DNA from: Bradyrhizobium sp. B097
GTDB lineage: Bacteria; Pseudomonadota; Alphaproteobacteria; Rhizobiales; Xanthobacteraceae
Length of the DNA stretch: 64,000 bases
Direction: 5' to 3'
Assembly (NCBI RefSeq): GCF_038957035.1
Contig: NZ_CP152412.1
Span: forward strand, 1,546,501 to 1,610,500
Under the pieces are notes generated by a model. It searched no databases. It saw nothing but the letters and a program-made list of their open reading frames with translations, and was not told where the DNA came from. This document shows positions 45,511 to 53,727 of this stretch, piece after piece; positions within the stretch are counted from its first letter, which is position 1, and each line of letters starts with the position of its first letter. A program made the position numbers and the translations under genes.

Positions 45511-45675
45511 CTAGCGGCCGTTCTTGTCGGGATAGGCAGCGCGCGTGCTGGCTCCATTCCCGTCCTCTTCCCGAAGCCAGCGCGTCGTGCTGCGATCGGT
45601 CACGGCGAGCACGAGCGCAAAGAGCGAGAAGATGAGACAGACGGCCGTGACGACAAGCAGTGTGCTCATTGCCAT
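45511..45675 (-). CDS. Small membrane protein downstream of CBS-BON gene
   Basis: 54 residues: one transmembrane helix (MSTLLVVTAVCLIFSLFALV LAVTD) and a polar tail TRWLREEDGN...AAYPDKNGR. CGAGGAGC precedes the ATG; starts 18 bp after the upstream gene's stop, so likely translated from the same mRNA. Function unknown. Confidence 0.65.
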   Translation of the reverse strand: MAMSTLLVVTAVCLIFSLFALVLAVTDRSTTRWLREEDGNGASTRAAYPDKNGR

Positions 45676-45693
45676 GTTGGGCTCCTCGATTGA

Positions 45694-46416
45694 TCAGCCG
45701 GCCGCCTTGATGTCTTCCGGCGATTCCACATAGTAGCCGGAATAACCGTCAACGAAGCAGAGGTGATCATGGACCTCCTTGACGCCCGAGGTGTTCTCGG
45801 CGAGCACGATCGCGGCCTGGCGTGCGCGGTCATCGAAGATCAGGCCGTTCAGATGCACGACGCCGTTGCGCACCCAGACCTGGAAGCCGGCCGGACGCCA
45901 GCCGGTGGCGTTGATTTCGCGCAGGATCCGTTCGCGGATATGGCTGTCGTCGGCGGTCGGGTCGGGAACTTCGCGCGCCAGCGATGCGACAGCCTGCAGG
46001 ATGTCCGCCCGGGTGACGATTCCGACCATGGTCTTGCCGTTCACGACCGGCACTCGCTTCACGCCATGCTTGTGCATCAGATGCACGATCTCCTCGAGCG
46101 GCGTCTGCTCCTCGACGGTGATCGGGTTCGCCGTCATGACATCTTCGACTTTGCGGCCGCGCTCATGCACGAAATCGGTCGCGGCGCGACCCGCCCCCGT
46201 GAACAGTTCCAGCCATGCTGAGCGCTTGTGTCCTGTGCCGATCTCGCTGCGTTCCAGGAAATCTCCCTCGGACACCATGCCCCTGAGGGTGCCGTCTTCG
46301 TCCATCACCGGCAGACCGCTGAGATGGCATCGCAGCATGATGTTGGCCGCATCCAGGATCTTCGTGTGCGGGCTGACGGCGATGATGTGCTTGGTCATGA
46401 TCTGATGCGCACGCAT
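45694..46416 (-). CDS. CBS-domain pair plus BON-domain protein (second paralogue)
   Basis: 240 residues. CBS 1 (MRAHQIMTKHIIAVSPHTKI, HLSGLPVMDEDGTLRGMVSE GDFLER), CBS 2 (DVMTANPITVEEQTPLEEIV, HGVKRVPVVNGKTMVGIVTR ADIL), BON (ATGWRPAGFQVWVRNGVVHL NGLI, TSGVKEVHDHL). Start at 46416 with GGAGGT upstream; ten earlier codons discarded. Same architecture as 43513-44268. A FixK-like box is 54 bp upstream. The CBS pair suggests AMP/ATP sensing. Confidence 0.9.
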   Translation of the reverse strand: MRAHQIMTKHIIAVSPHTKILDAANIMLRCHLSGLPVMDEDGTLRGMVSEGDFLERSEIGTGHKRSAWLELFTGAGRAATDFVHERGRKVEDVMTANPITVEEQTPLEEIVHLMHKHGVKRVPVVNGKTMVGIVTRADILQAVASLAREVPDPTADDSHIRERILREINATGWRPAGFQVWVRNGVVHLNGLIFDDRARQAAIVLAENTSGVKEVHDHLCFVDGYSGYYVESPEDIKAAG

Positions 46417-46469
46417 GTTTGGACCTCCGTGTTGAGAAACGAACAATAAAGCTTCGCGTGCCCCGCACG

Positions 46470-46483
46470 TTGACCTGGCTCAA
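46470..46483. promoter_or_regulatory. FixK/FNR-like box upstream of second CBS-BON gene
   Basis: TTGACCTGGCTCAA, 54 bp upstream of 46416; it overlaps the last codons of the cytochrome gene. One half deviates from consensus. Confidence 0.6.
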
Positions 46484-46836
46484 CGGTCTGCCGGGCCGCG
46501 CTCCAGAGATTTCAAGAACAGGATGAAATCGCCCACTTGGTCCGGCTCGAAGCTGAACTGGGGCATGGTCGGATGGCCGGTGACGATCCCTTCCGCCAGC
46601 GCTTCCTGCAGCATCTCGACCGGATAGCGCTCGTGCAAGGTCCGGAACGGTGGAGCTATCTTCAGCGGGCTCGGGCTGACCCGGTCGATCGAATGGCAGC
46701 GGGCGCAGTAAAACTGCGCCAGGCGCCGGCCTTGCGCCTCGTCGGCAGCGGCCGAGGTCAGCGCGGCGCAGATCGCGCCGATGACGGCGAGGCCGCGAGC
46801 GACATGACGCTGAAATGTCCTGGCAGGATGTTTCAC
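46480..46836 (-). CDS. Class I c-type cytochrome, periplasmic
   Basis: 118 residues. Signal peptide (about 1-31, HVARGLAVIGAICAALTSAA A), heme motif CARCH at 44-48, candidate axial Met91 in TGHPTMPQFSF, and a final FILFLKSLE helix as in small soluble cytochromes c. An electron carrier; partner oxidase or reductase is not in the window. It is followed by the CBS-BON gene and preceded by the universal stress protein gene 14 bp away. Confidence 0.9.
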   Translation of the reverse strand: MKHPARTFQRHVARGLAVIGAICAALTSAAADEAQGRRLAQFYCARCHSIDRVSPSPLKIAPPFRTLHERYPVEMLQEALAEGIVTGHPTMPQFSFEPDQVGDFILFLKSLERGPADR

Positions 46837-46850
46837 GAGACGGCTCGCGC

Positions 46851-47687
46851 TTAGTGGGACATCAGGACGGGGATGGTCATCGCGCGCAGCATGTTGCGCG
46901 TCACGCCGCCGAGCAGAGTTTCCTGCAGGCGGGAGTGGCCGTATCCACCCATCACCAGAAGGTCGAGGCTCTCATCCGCCGCGATCGACAGCAGGATCGA
47001 CTGAACTTCTGACCTGGACGCCGGCAACGACGTGATCTTGGCCGGAAGCCCTTCCTTTGCGAGATACCGCACCAGATGATCGGTGGAGGCTTCTGAGGGA
47101 ATTGGATCGGTGCCATCGATGGTGATGACGGTGAGAGCGTCGGCTGCGCGCAGCAGCGGCATCGCGTCATGGAGGGCGCGGGCAGCAAGCCGGCTGCCGT
47201 CCCAGCAGATCCCGATCCGTTTCGCCGAGAATGCGCCATGGAACGTGTAGGGCATGAACAGGACGGGACCGCCAGCCCGGAACAATAGCTCGCGCGGGAT
47301 CACGTTGTCGTAGCTGTTGTATTCGCCCAGCGGCTGCACCACCACCGTCAGGTCATGCAGTCGCGCGCTGGCGCAGATCATCTCGCGCGCATCGATGGGG
47401 AGCGCCCCCACGGCGCGGGTTGCGTAGGATATCCCAGCATTTCGCGCCTCTATGTCGAAGACGCGCAGCGCAGCCTCGGCGCGTTCCAGGGCCTGTGCAT
47501 GTTCAGCGTCGAACAGCGAGGCGACCGCCACGCTCCCTTCGACGACGAACGGTGCGCTCGCAGTTTCGTAGCCGATCGCCATTGCGTCGAGATGCGCGCC
47601 CGTGCCGAGCGCGAGCGAGACCGATCCGTCGACCGCTGGACGTGGCGACAGCTCCGTCGGAATGTGGACGAGGATGTTCTTGAACAT
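46851..47687 (-). CDS. Universal stress protein with two Usp domains
   Basis: 278 residues. Domain 1 (1-~140, MFKNILVHIPTELSPRPAVD), domain 2 (~150-278, RIGICWDGSRLAARALHDAM P, and nucleotide-binding motif MGGYGHSRLQETLLGGVTRN ML...IPVLMSH). ATP-binding type because of the GGxGHSR...GGVTR signature. Start 47687 with GGAG upstream. Its start faces the reductase gene across a shared FixK-type box (96 bp from this start). Cytosolic energy-stress protein. Confidence 0.92.
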   Translation of the reverse strand: MFKNILVHIPTELSPRPAVDGSVSLALGTGAHLDAMAIGYETASAPFVVEGSVAVASLFDAEHAQALERAEAALRVFDIEARNAGISYATRAVGALPIDAREMICASARLHDLTVVVQPLGEYNSYDNVIPRELLFRAGGPVLFMPYTFHGAFSAKRIGICWDGSRLAARALHDAMPLLRAADALTVITIDGTDPIPSEASTDHLVRYLAKEGLPAKITSLPASRSEVQSILLSIAADESLDLLVMGGYGHSRLQETLLGGVTRNMLRAMTIPVLMSH

Positions 47688-47782
47688 GGCTGTTCTCCAA
47701 AGGGGTGGAAAAGCAAGTGCCATCAGAGCACGGGTCGAGGCCGGCCAATTTGATCTGCCTCATGCGCGTTCGTGGATTCTAA

Positions 47783-47796
47783 TTGAGCGAGATCAA
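47783..47796. promoter_or_regulatory. FixK/FNR-like box between usp and phaB
   Basis: TTGAGCGAGATCAA, in the divergent promoter: 54 bp before the acetoacetyl-CoA reductase start and 96 bp from the usp start. One base differs from TTGAT. Confidence 0.7.
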
Positions 47797-47849
47797 TTCA
47801 TCGCACGTGCACTTCGCGCAAATGTTGCGTCCAGCTTGGAGGAGCCTGC

Positions 47850-48575
47850 ATGGTGCGCGTCGCATTGGTTACGGGTGGAAGCAGGGGAATTGGCGCCGCG
47901 ATCTCGCGCGCCCTCGCTACCGCCGGATGCCGGGTTGCGGCCTGCTATGCCGGAAACGCAGGGGCCGCATGGTCGTTTCAGGATCAGACCGGAATTCCCG
48001 TATTCCAGTGGGATGTCGCGAACTTCCAGGCCTGCGCAGCCGGTGTCCACGAGGTGGAGGCGGCGCTGGGCCCAATCGACATCCTGGTCAACAACGCCGG
48101 TATCGTGCGCGACGCCACACTGCATCGAATGACCAAGCCGCAATGGGACGCGGTGATCCGAACCGATCTCGATTCGTTGTTCAACATGTGCCGGCCTCTC
48201 ATCGAGGGCATGCGGGCGCGCAAGTTCGGGCGGATCATCAACATCTCGTCGATCAATGGTCAGAAGGGCCAGATCGGCCAGACGAACTATGCCGCGGCGA
48301 AGGCGGCCGAGCTTGGCTTCACCCGCGCGCTCGCCCTCGAAAGCGCGCGGTTCGGAATCACGGTCAATGCGATCTGTCCGGGCTACATCGATACCGAGAT
48401 GCTGGCCGCCGTGCCGGCCGATGTCATGCAGAACTCCATCCTGCCGCAGATCCCGGTCGGGCGGCTGGGACAGCCGGAAGAAATTGCCCGTGCCGTTGCG
48501 TTTCTTGCCGCCGACGAAGCAGGGTTCATCACCGGGTCGACACTGTCGATCAATGGCGGCCAACATATGTGCTGA
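47850..48575 (+). CDS. phaB: Acetoacetyl-CoA reductase (PhaB/PhbB)
   Basis: 241 residues, short-chain dehydrogenase. NADP(H)-binding TGGSRGIG (8-15), NNAG 81-84, catalytic Ser134, Tyr147, Lys151 (NYAAAK), and PGYIDTEM. Within SDRs the SSINGQKGQIGQTNYAAAKA block and FITGSTLSINGGQHM end are typical of PhaB, which reduces acetoacetyl-CoA to (R)-3-hydroxybutyryl-CoA for PHB. phaC follows two genes later; no beta-ketothiolase is present here. GGAGG upstream. Confidence 0.92.
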   Translation: MVRVALVTGGSRGIGAAISRALATAGCRVAACYAGNAGAAWSFQDQTGIPVFQWDVANFQACAAGVHEVEAALGPIDILVNNAGIVRDATLHRMTKPQWDAVIRTDLDSLFNMCRPLIEGMRARKFGRIINISSINGQKGQIGQTNYAAAKAAELGFTRALALESARFGITVNAICPGYIDTEMLAAVPADVMQNSILPQIPVGRLGQPEEIARAVAFLAADEAGFITGSTLSINGGQHMC

Positions 48576-48590
48576 ATGGGAGAGATCACG

Positions 48591-49070
48591 ATGCTCGCAA
48601 CCGATGTGATGCGCAGTTCATTCGCGTCGATCAAGCCGACCGCCACAGTGCTCAGTGCCGTCGAGCTGCTGCTTGAAACCGATCAGCGCGGCCTGCCAGT
48701 GATCGACGACGCCGGCGACCTCGTCGGCATGGTGTCGGAGGGCGATTTCCTCCATCGCGATGAGCTTGGCATCAGCCCGCCGTCAGGAAACTGGCTGGAG
48801 TCTCTGCTTGGCATTGCGGAGAATACACCTGAACGCGAGCGCATGCGCACGCAGCAGGTAGGCTCACTCATGAGCGGCTCGCCGATCACCGTCGATGTCG
48901 AGGCATCGATCGAGGATGTGGTCACGCAGATGGATATCTACAATGTCGTCCAGATTCCGGTGCTCTGCGCCAGAACGGTCGTCGGTATTGTCAGTCGCAG
49001 GGAGCTGCTTGCGGCATTGGCGCGTCGATTGAGAGAAGTAGAGAAAGCAAGCACCGGAGTTACTTCATGA
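48591..49070 (+). CDS. CBS-domain pair protein
   Basis: 159 residues. CBS 1 (MLATDVMRSSFASIKPTATV LSAVELLLETDQRGLPVIDD AGDLVGMVSEGDFLHRDELG), CBS 2 (LMSGSPITVDVEASIEDVVT QMDIYNVVQIPVL, VGIVSRRELLAALARRL). No BON domain. GGGAGA 8 bp before the ATG at 48591; 15 bp after phaB, so same transcript. Overlaps the next start (ATGA). Confidence 0.88.
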   Translation: MLATDVMRSSFASIKPTATVLSAVELLLETDQRGLPVIDDAGDLVGMVSEGDFLHRDELGISPPSGNWLESLLGIAENTPERERMRTQQVGSLMSGSPITVDVEASIEDVVTQMDIYNVVQIPVLCARTVVGIVSRRELLAALARRLREVEKASTGVTS

Positions 49071-49447
49071 GCGAGATGACCCTGCAGTCACATGCACACG
49101 CCGTCGTTTGGATCGATCACCTTATCGCGAAGGTTTTCGGCATTGGGTTGACAGGTGTCAGCGCGACGGCCGTCCATGCGCATCTGGCGTCGCAGCATCT
49201 GCATCACAAGGCGAATACGATCGGCGATGGTCGCGTCCAGGTCGATGCGACATTTCTTGCCCGGGTAGGCGAAGCCGTAAGCGGTTGCAGCGATTTGCTC
49301 GTCATCGGCCCAGGTATCGAGAAGGCCGAGCTGACGCAGTATCTCAAGGCGGAGCGGCCCGACCTCAATTTGCATGTCGAGCCGAGCGATCATCCGACCG
49401 ACGCCGAGATCGTGGCGCTGGGTCGGAAGCGATTCCGCCTCGGCTGA
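49067..49447 (+). CDS. eRF1-like / 'translational machinery' family protein
   Basis: 126 residues: AHAVVWIDHLIAKVFGIGL, VDATFLARVGEAVSGCSDLL VIGPGIEKAELTQYLKAERP. Small proteins of the 'VWIDHxxAKVF' type are distantly related to the eRF1/Dom34 C-terminal fold and occur in such stress clusters. Role unknown. It overlaps the CBS gene by four bases. Confidence 0.7.
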   Translation: MSEMTLQSHAHAVVWIDHLIAKVFGIGLTGVSATAVHAHLASQHLHHKANTIGDGRVQVDATFLARVGEAVSGCSDLLVIGPGIEKAELTQYLKAERPDLNLHVEPSDHPTDAEIVALGRKRFRLG

Positions 49448-49532
49448 GCGGCAAAGGCCGGCGTCTGAGCAGATGCCAGACCGAAAGATAGATTGCGCCC
49501 GAGCTCATCCGGCTCGAGCAAGGAGGCGAGCG

Positions 49533-51347
49533 ATGACAGTCCATGCAATTCTCGACCAGCCCACAACTCCTGCCAATGACGACGTGACGGGTGCCGGAAC
49601 GCCTGCTTTAGTACAGCCCGAAGTCGCGCCATTGACCGGTGCCGAATCGCTCGACCAACTCGTTCACGCGGCGATGGCGCGATGGACTGGGGGGCTTTCA
49701 CCGGCCGGCCTCGCGCTCGCTTTCGCCGATTGGCAACTCCACCTTGCGGCTTCACCCGGTAAACGGCTTCAACTGGCGCTGAATGCGCTAGCTGAAGGCG
49801 CGCGCTTCGCGCGCATGGTGTCGATGCCGCATGCTGCCTGGCAGCCCTGGTTCATGGTCAAGCCTCAACCGGGTGACAACCGATTTGCCGGCCAGGACTG
49901 GGCATTGCCGGCCTTCAACATCATGGCGCAGGCATTCCTGCTGGGTGAGCAATGGTGGCATTCGGCGGCCAGCGGCCTGCACGGCGTCTCAAAAGCAAAT
50001 GCAGCGGTCGTGGATTTTACCGTCCGGCAATGCCTCGATGTTGTTGCGCCGTCCAACTTTGCGTTCAGCAACCCAGAGGTCCTGCGCGAGGCCATGGACT
50101 CTGGTGGCGGCAACTTCGTGTCGGGCTGGCATAACTGGTTGGAAGACTGCAGGGACCTGTTGAGTGCCAAGCCGCCCGGACCGGCCCCATTTGTGGTCGG
50201 CAAGGACGTTGCCGCGACCAAGGGCAAGGTTGTCTACCGGAATGAGCTGATCGAGCTCATCCAATACGCACCCGCAACAGCCGACGTTTGCCCCGAGCCG
50301 GTGTTGATCGTGCCGGCCTGGATCATGAAGTATTACATCCTCGATCTCTCGCCGCAGAATTCGCTCGTACGGTTCCTGGTCGAGCGCGGCTTCACCGTGT
50401 TCATGATCTCGTGGCGAAATCCGGAGCCGGCCGATCGCGAACTTGGTCTCGATCACTATCGCAAGCTCGGGATCGACGCCGCGATCGACGTGATCAATCA
50501 GCTCGTTCCCGAACGTCCGATCCATGCCGCTGGCTACTGCCTCGGTGGGACGCTGCTAGCAATTGCAGCAGCTCGGCTGCAGAAGGAGCGGCCCGGCTGC
50601 CTGTGCTCAGTAACGCTCTTGGCAGCCCAGGTCGATTTCACCGACGCCGGCGAACTGACGCTCTTCATCAATGAAAGCCAGGTCGCGTTCCTCGAGGATA
50701 TGATGCGGCAGCGCGGCGTGCTCGAGACGGCGCAGATGGCTGGTGCGTTTCAGTTGCTGCGGTCGAACGACATGATCTGGTCGCGCCTGGTCCGCGATTA
50801 TCTCATGGGCGAGCGCGCCGCGCCGAGTGATCTGATGTCATGGAACGCGGACGCGACCCGCATGCCCTACCGGATGCATTCGGACTATCTGCGCAAGCTG
50901 TTTCTCAACAACGACCTTGCCGAGGGCCGCTATCTGGTGGACGGACAGCCGGTGGCGCTTTCCGATCTTCGTGTCCCCATGTTCGCGGTCGGCACTGTCC
51001 GCGATCACGTCGCGCCCTGGCGGTCGGTTCACAAGGTTCACCTGTTGGCCGATGCCGATATCACCTTCGTGCTGGCGAGCGGCGGTCACAACGCCGGCAT
51101 CGTTGCTCCGCCGTCGGAGGAGGGGCGCAGCTATCAGTTGTTGGAGAAGAAGGCGGATCAACCCTACGTCGGCCCCGACGAGTGGCTGCGGACGGCGGTG
51201 AATCGCGACGGATCCTGGTGGCTGGAATGGGTTCGGTTCCTCACGGCGCATTCCGGTGTGTGGGTGCCGGCGCAATCGGTGCTTCACGCGCCCGAGGGTG
51301 TATCGTCGCTTGGTGATGCGCCGGGACAGTACGTCCTCCAGCATTGA
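49533..51347 (+). CDS. phaC: Class I polyhydroxyalkanoate synthase
   Basis: 604 residues, full class I length. Lipase-like box GYCLGG with catalytic Cys near 336, Asp near 491 (GTVRDHVAPW) and His near 519 (SGGHNAG). The N-terminal PhaC_N region includes FNIMAQAFLLGEQWWHSAAS G and FVVGKDVAATKGKVVYRNEL IELIQY. Polymerises 3-hydroxyacyl-CoA into PHB granules. AAGGAGG precedes the ATG at 49533; the frame continues upstream but without homology. In the transcript started at the FixK box at 47783. Confidence 0.95.
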   Translation: MTVHAILDQPTTPANDDVTGAGTPALVQPEVAPLTGAESLDQLVHAAMARWTGGLSPAGLALAFADWQLHLAASPGKRLQLALNALAEGARFARMVSMPHAAWQPWFMVKPQPGDNRFAGQDWALPAFNIMAQAFLLGEQWWHSAASGLHGVSKANAAVVDFTVRQCLDVVAPSNFAFSNPEVLREAMDSGGGNFVSGWHNWLEDCRDLLSAKPPGPAPFVVGKDVAATKGKVVYRNELIELIQYAPATADVCPEPVLIVPAWIMKYYILDLSPQNSLVRFLVERGFTVFMISWRNPEPADRELGLDHYRKLGIDAAIDVINQLVPERPIHAAGYCLGGTLLAIAAARLQKERPGCLCSVTLLAAQVDFTDAGELTLFINESQVAFLEDMMRQRGVLETAQMAGAFQLLRSNDMIWSRLVRDYLMGERAAPSDLMSWNADATRMPYRMHSDYLRKLFLNNDLAEGRYLVDGQPVALSDLRVPMFAVGTVRDHVAPWRSVHKVHLLADADITFVLASGGHNAGIVAPPSEEGRSYQLLEKKADQPYVGPDEWLRTAVNRDGSWWLEWVRFLTAHSGVWVPAQSVLHAPEGVSSLGDAPGQYVLQH

Positions 51348-51434
51348 ACGTCGCACCGGCTTGATCTGTCGCAAATCCTCACCGCCGCGAGCCGTTACGA
51401 TGAAACGGTCGCACCAGGTTGCAGCGAGGAAGCC

Positions 51435-51602
51435 ATGAGTCTGATCCTCCGCGTTTTCTTCATACTTGCGGGATCCATCACCGCGCTGTTCGTCGCGCGC
51501 GATTCTCTGAACTTTGACGTCATGCAGATGTTCGTGGCCATCCTGCTCGTGATCGGGCTCCTGTTGGCCGGCAGTCTCTGGAGCCTGTGGCGGCAAACGT
51601 GA
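51435..51602 (+). CDS. Small two-helix membrane protein
   Basis: 55 residues: MSLILRVFFILAGSITALFV ARDSLNFDVMQMFVAILLVI GLLL...WSLWRQT; two hydrophobic helices with a short acidic loop. GAGGA 7 bp upstream. 87 bp after phaC, possibly the last gene of that transcript. Function unknown. Confidence 0.65.
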   Translation: MSLILRVFFILAGSITALFVARDSLNFDVMQMFVAILLVIGLLLAGSLWSLWRQT

Positions 51603-51747
51603 CAACTCGAACTTGGCCGATGGCCTTGGGATTGGAGCGTCCGTCATGGTTGGCCGGTATCGGCGCCATTCGCCCATAATATTTGCTGTTGCACGTCACG
51701 TACGCGCTGCATCGGTCATGCAGTAGGGCTCGAAACGACTGAGCGCG

Positions 51748-51778
51748 CCGAGGGCCGGCTGTTCAGGCCGGCCCTCGG
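51748..51778. terminator. Strong hairpin between convergent genes
   Basis: Perfect 12-bp GC-rich stem CCGAGGGCCGGC / GCCGGCCCTCGG with a 7-nt loop. No T run on the plus strand, but its place between convergent transcripts suggests a bidirectional terminator. Confidence 0.7.
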
Positions 51779-51822
51779 AAAGCAGATGGCGGATGTCGTC
51801 GACGCGTCCCGAATGGAAAGGT

Positions 51823-52077
51823 CTATCGTCCTTCGAGCCCGGAAGAGCCCTTGGTGATGTTCATGAACATCAGGGCTATTGCCGATGCGGCAGCAACGAA
51901 TGCTGCGGTCCATCTGACGGTAGAGACGGCAAAGGCGGCGTCAAGCCGCCAGCTTGTGGGCGCCGGCTCGGTCGAGGCAAGCGGTACCAGGTCGGGAAAG
52001 TACCAGTTGCAGAATAGAGCGAGCACGACCGCGAGGATCGCACTGGCGACAAAGACGAAGGTTAATCGCCGTTTCAT
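51823..52077 (-). CDS. Small membrane protein, last gene of adh operon
   Basis: 84 residues: two transmembrane helices (LTFVFVASAILAVVLALF and RWTAAFVAAASAIALMFM) and a polar loop with TEPAPTSWRLDAA. CAGGAGGAG precedes the ATG at 52077. 54 bp after the kinase gene. Unknown function. Confidence 0.65.
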   Translation of the reverse strand: MKRRLTFVFVASAILAVVLALFCNWYFPDLVPLASTEPAPTSWRLDAAFAVSTVRWTAAFVAAASAIALMFMNITKGSSGLEGR

Positions 52078-52131
52078 GGAACTCCTCCTGTCAATGGGAG
52101 AATGTTGCCAGACCTGACGGCATCGACCAAT

Positions 52132-53727
52132 TCAGGAGTTTCCCTTAGGCGATGTACCGCTCGCCCGTTCCGTCGGGGACGCCAGCAGGCGGGAAGTACT
52201 GCGTTCAAGCGTGGTGGAGGGCGTTCCGGAAGCGTCTACAATATCCCAATCGATCATTCCGGTTTCAATGTTGTCTTGGATCAGGACTACATCGGACGTC
52301 GCGTCCGACGCGTCGTTCTGCCGCGATGCCACGCGGTGCAGCCGTGTGGCACGCCCGGCGGTCAAGAAAATGCCGCGAAAGTCTACTTTTGTGTCGCGAG
52401 CAACGGCTTCCGCGGCACCACGCTCCACCGGCTTCAGAAAGACCGCATCGAGTATTACCGAAATTCCCCCGCCCAATGTGTGCGCGGCATGCTTGAGCAT
52501 GGTCTGGTAGACGCGGTTCGATGCTTCGGGCGTATAGGTCTCCGGCGATAATGTGGCGTGCTCGGCGACGTGATAGAGCTGCTTGCGAATGACATCAGAT
52601 CGCAAAACCAAGGCGCCCGGGGGCGGCGCGATCAGATGCGCCATGTCGCGCGCCAGCACGCTCTTGCCGGTACCGGACTTCCCGCCAACTGCAATTAGGC
52701 GGGGCGGCGCCGGTTCAATGAGCCGGCGTGCAAGCTCGAAATAGCGCCTCGCCTGGGCGTCGATCGCTTGATCGAGCTGGTATTGCCGTGCCTTGGTGAA
52801 GAGCACGTTGGCTCGGATCGCTGCGCGCATTGATAGGAACAGCGGCAGCAGACACAGCGCGCCCGATTGCGTGTCCCAGGCGGTGTGCATGTAGCTATTG
52901 AACAGCCTGTTGGCCACGGTCTCCCGTCCGAAGTACAGCAGGTCCATCAGTGGAAATGCGAGGTCGTAGAGGACGTCGGTCGTCGCGATCTTGGGGTCAA
53001 ACTCGATCGCATCGAACAGAGTTGGCTCGCCGTCGAGCAGGGCAATGTTGCCGAGATGTGCATCGCCGTGACAGTGCCGGACCTGCCCAGCTGCGGCGCG
53101 GAGGCGCAGCAGTTCGAGGTTGCGCGCGAGGGCCTGATGACTCAGTTCGTGCAATCTATCGATTTCCTCCCGGGAGAGAACTGGCTCGGCGCAAAACTGC
53201 TCCGTATTGCGATCGATGATGACGGGGAGCGAGGCAAGCCATGGGGATCCTTCGTGTCCGGTTGCGGTCCGATGGGATTCGAGCAGGATAGCGGCCAGTC
53301 TCTCGCCGAGCTCTGGCCGGATTGCATCTTGCTGGGCAAGATGATCGAGCGTCTTGTTCTCGTCGAAGCGAGCCATTTCGACGGCCCATTCGACAACTTG
53401 ACCCGTCCCCCCGACCGCAAGCCCATCGCGCCCGCGCGTGATCGGAACCACCCTGCGATAGATTGCGGGGGCGTGGCGCTTGTTGACCGCAATCTCATCC
53501 TCGCAGGCGCGCTGCCGCTTCTCCAATGTCGAGAAGTCGAGATAGGGCAGCTTGACCGCTCGCTTGATCTTCAGGACGAGCGAAGGCTCGAGAAAGACGA
53601 TCGAACAATGGGTGTCGATCCGCTTAACCGGCGCGTTCGGCCGGCCAGATCCGGCCAGGAACGACAATACGGCGGCCTGGCCTGTCTCGCCTGTGGCCGC
53701 CTCGGTTGATGATGCCGGCGTCATCAT
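52132..53727 (-). CDS. Fusion of aminoglycoside-phosphotransferase-like kinase and AAA/zeta-like P-loop domain
   Basis: 531 residues. N-terminal ~330: APH-type kinase fold with a kinase-like Brenner motif HCHGDAHLGNIALL and FDAIEFDPKIATTDVLYDLAFP; C-terminal part: Walker A GGKSGTGKSVLARD near 347, LVLRSDVIRKQLYHVAEHAT, a zeta-toxin/gluconate-kinase-like pattern. Family 'bifunctional aminoglycoside phosphotransferase/ATP-binding protein' of unknown substrate. Start overlaps the stop of the alcohol dehydrogenase (ATGA-type). Not an antibiotic-resistance gene by context. Confidence 0.85.
   Translation of the reverse strand: MMTPASSTEAATGETGQAAVLSFLAGSGRPNAPVKRIDTHCSIVFLEPSLVLKIKRAVKLPYLDFSTLEKRQRACEDEIAVNKRHAPAIYRRVVPITRGRDGLAVGGTGQVVEWAVEMARFDENKTLDHLAQQDAIRPELGERLAAILLESHRTATGHEGSPWLASLPVIIDRNTEQFCAEPVLSREEIDRLHELSHQALARNLELLRLRAAAGQVRHCHGDAHLGNIALLDGEPTLFDAIEFDPKIATTDVLYDLAFPLMDLLYFGRETVANRLFNSYMHTAWDTQSGALCLLPLFLSMRAAIRANVLFTKARQYQLDQAIDAQARRYFELARRLIEPAPPRLIAVGGKSGTGKSVLARDMAHLIAPPPGALVLRSDVIRKQLYHVAEHATLSPETYTPEASNRVYQTMLKHAAHTLGGGISVILDAVFLKPVERGAAEAVARDTKVDFRGIFLTAGRATRLHRVASRQNDASDATSDVVLIQDNIETGMIDWDIVDASGTPSTTLERSTSRLLASPTERASGTSPKGNS

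Noticed and set aside
52132..53727. Aminoglycoside resistance gene
   Set aside because: The kinase domain is only distantly APH-like, is fused to a second P-loop domain, and is co-transcribed with an alcohol dehydrogenase; this family is not linked to resistance.
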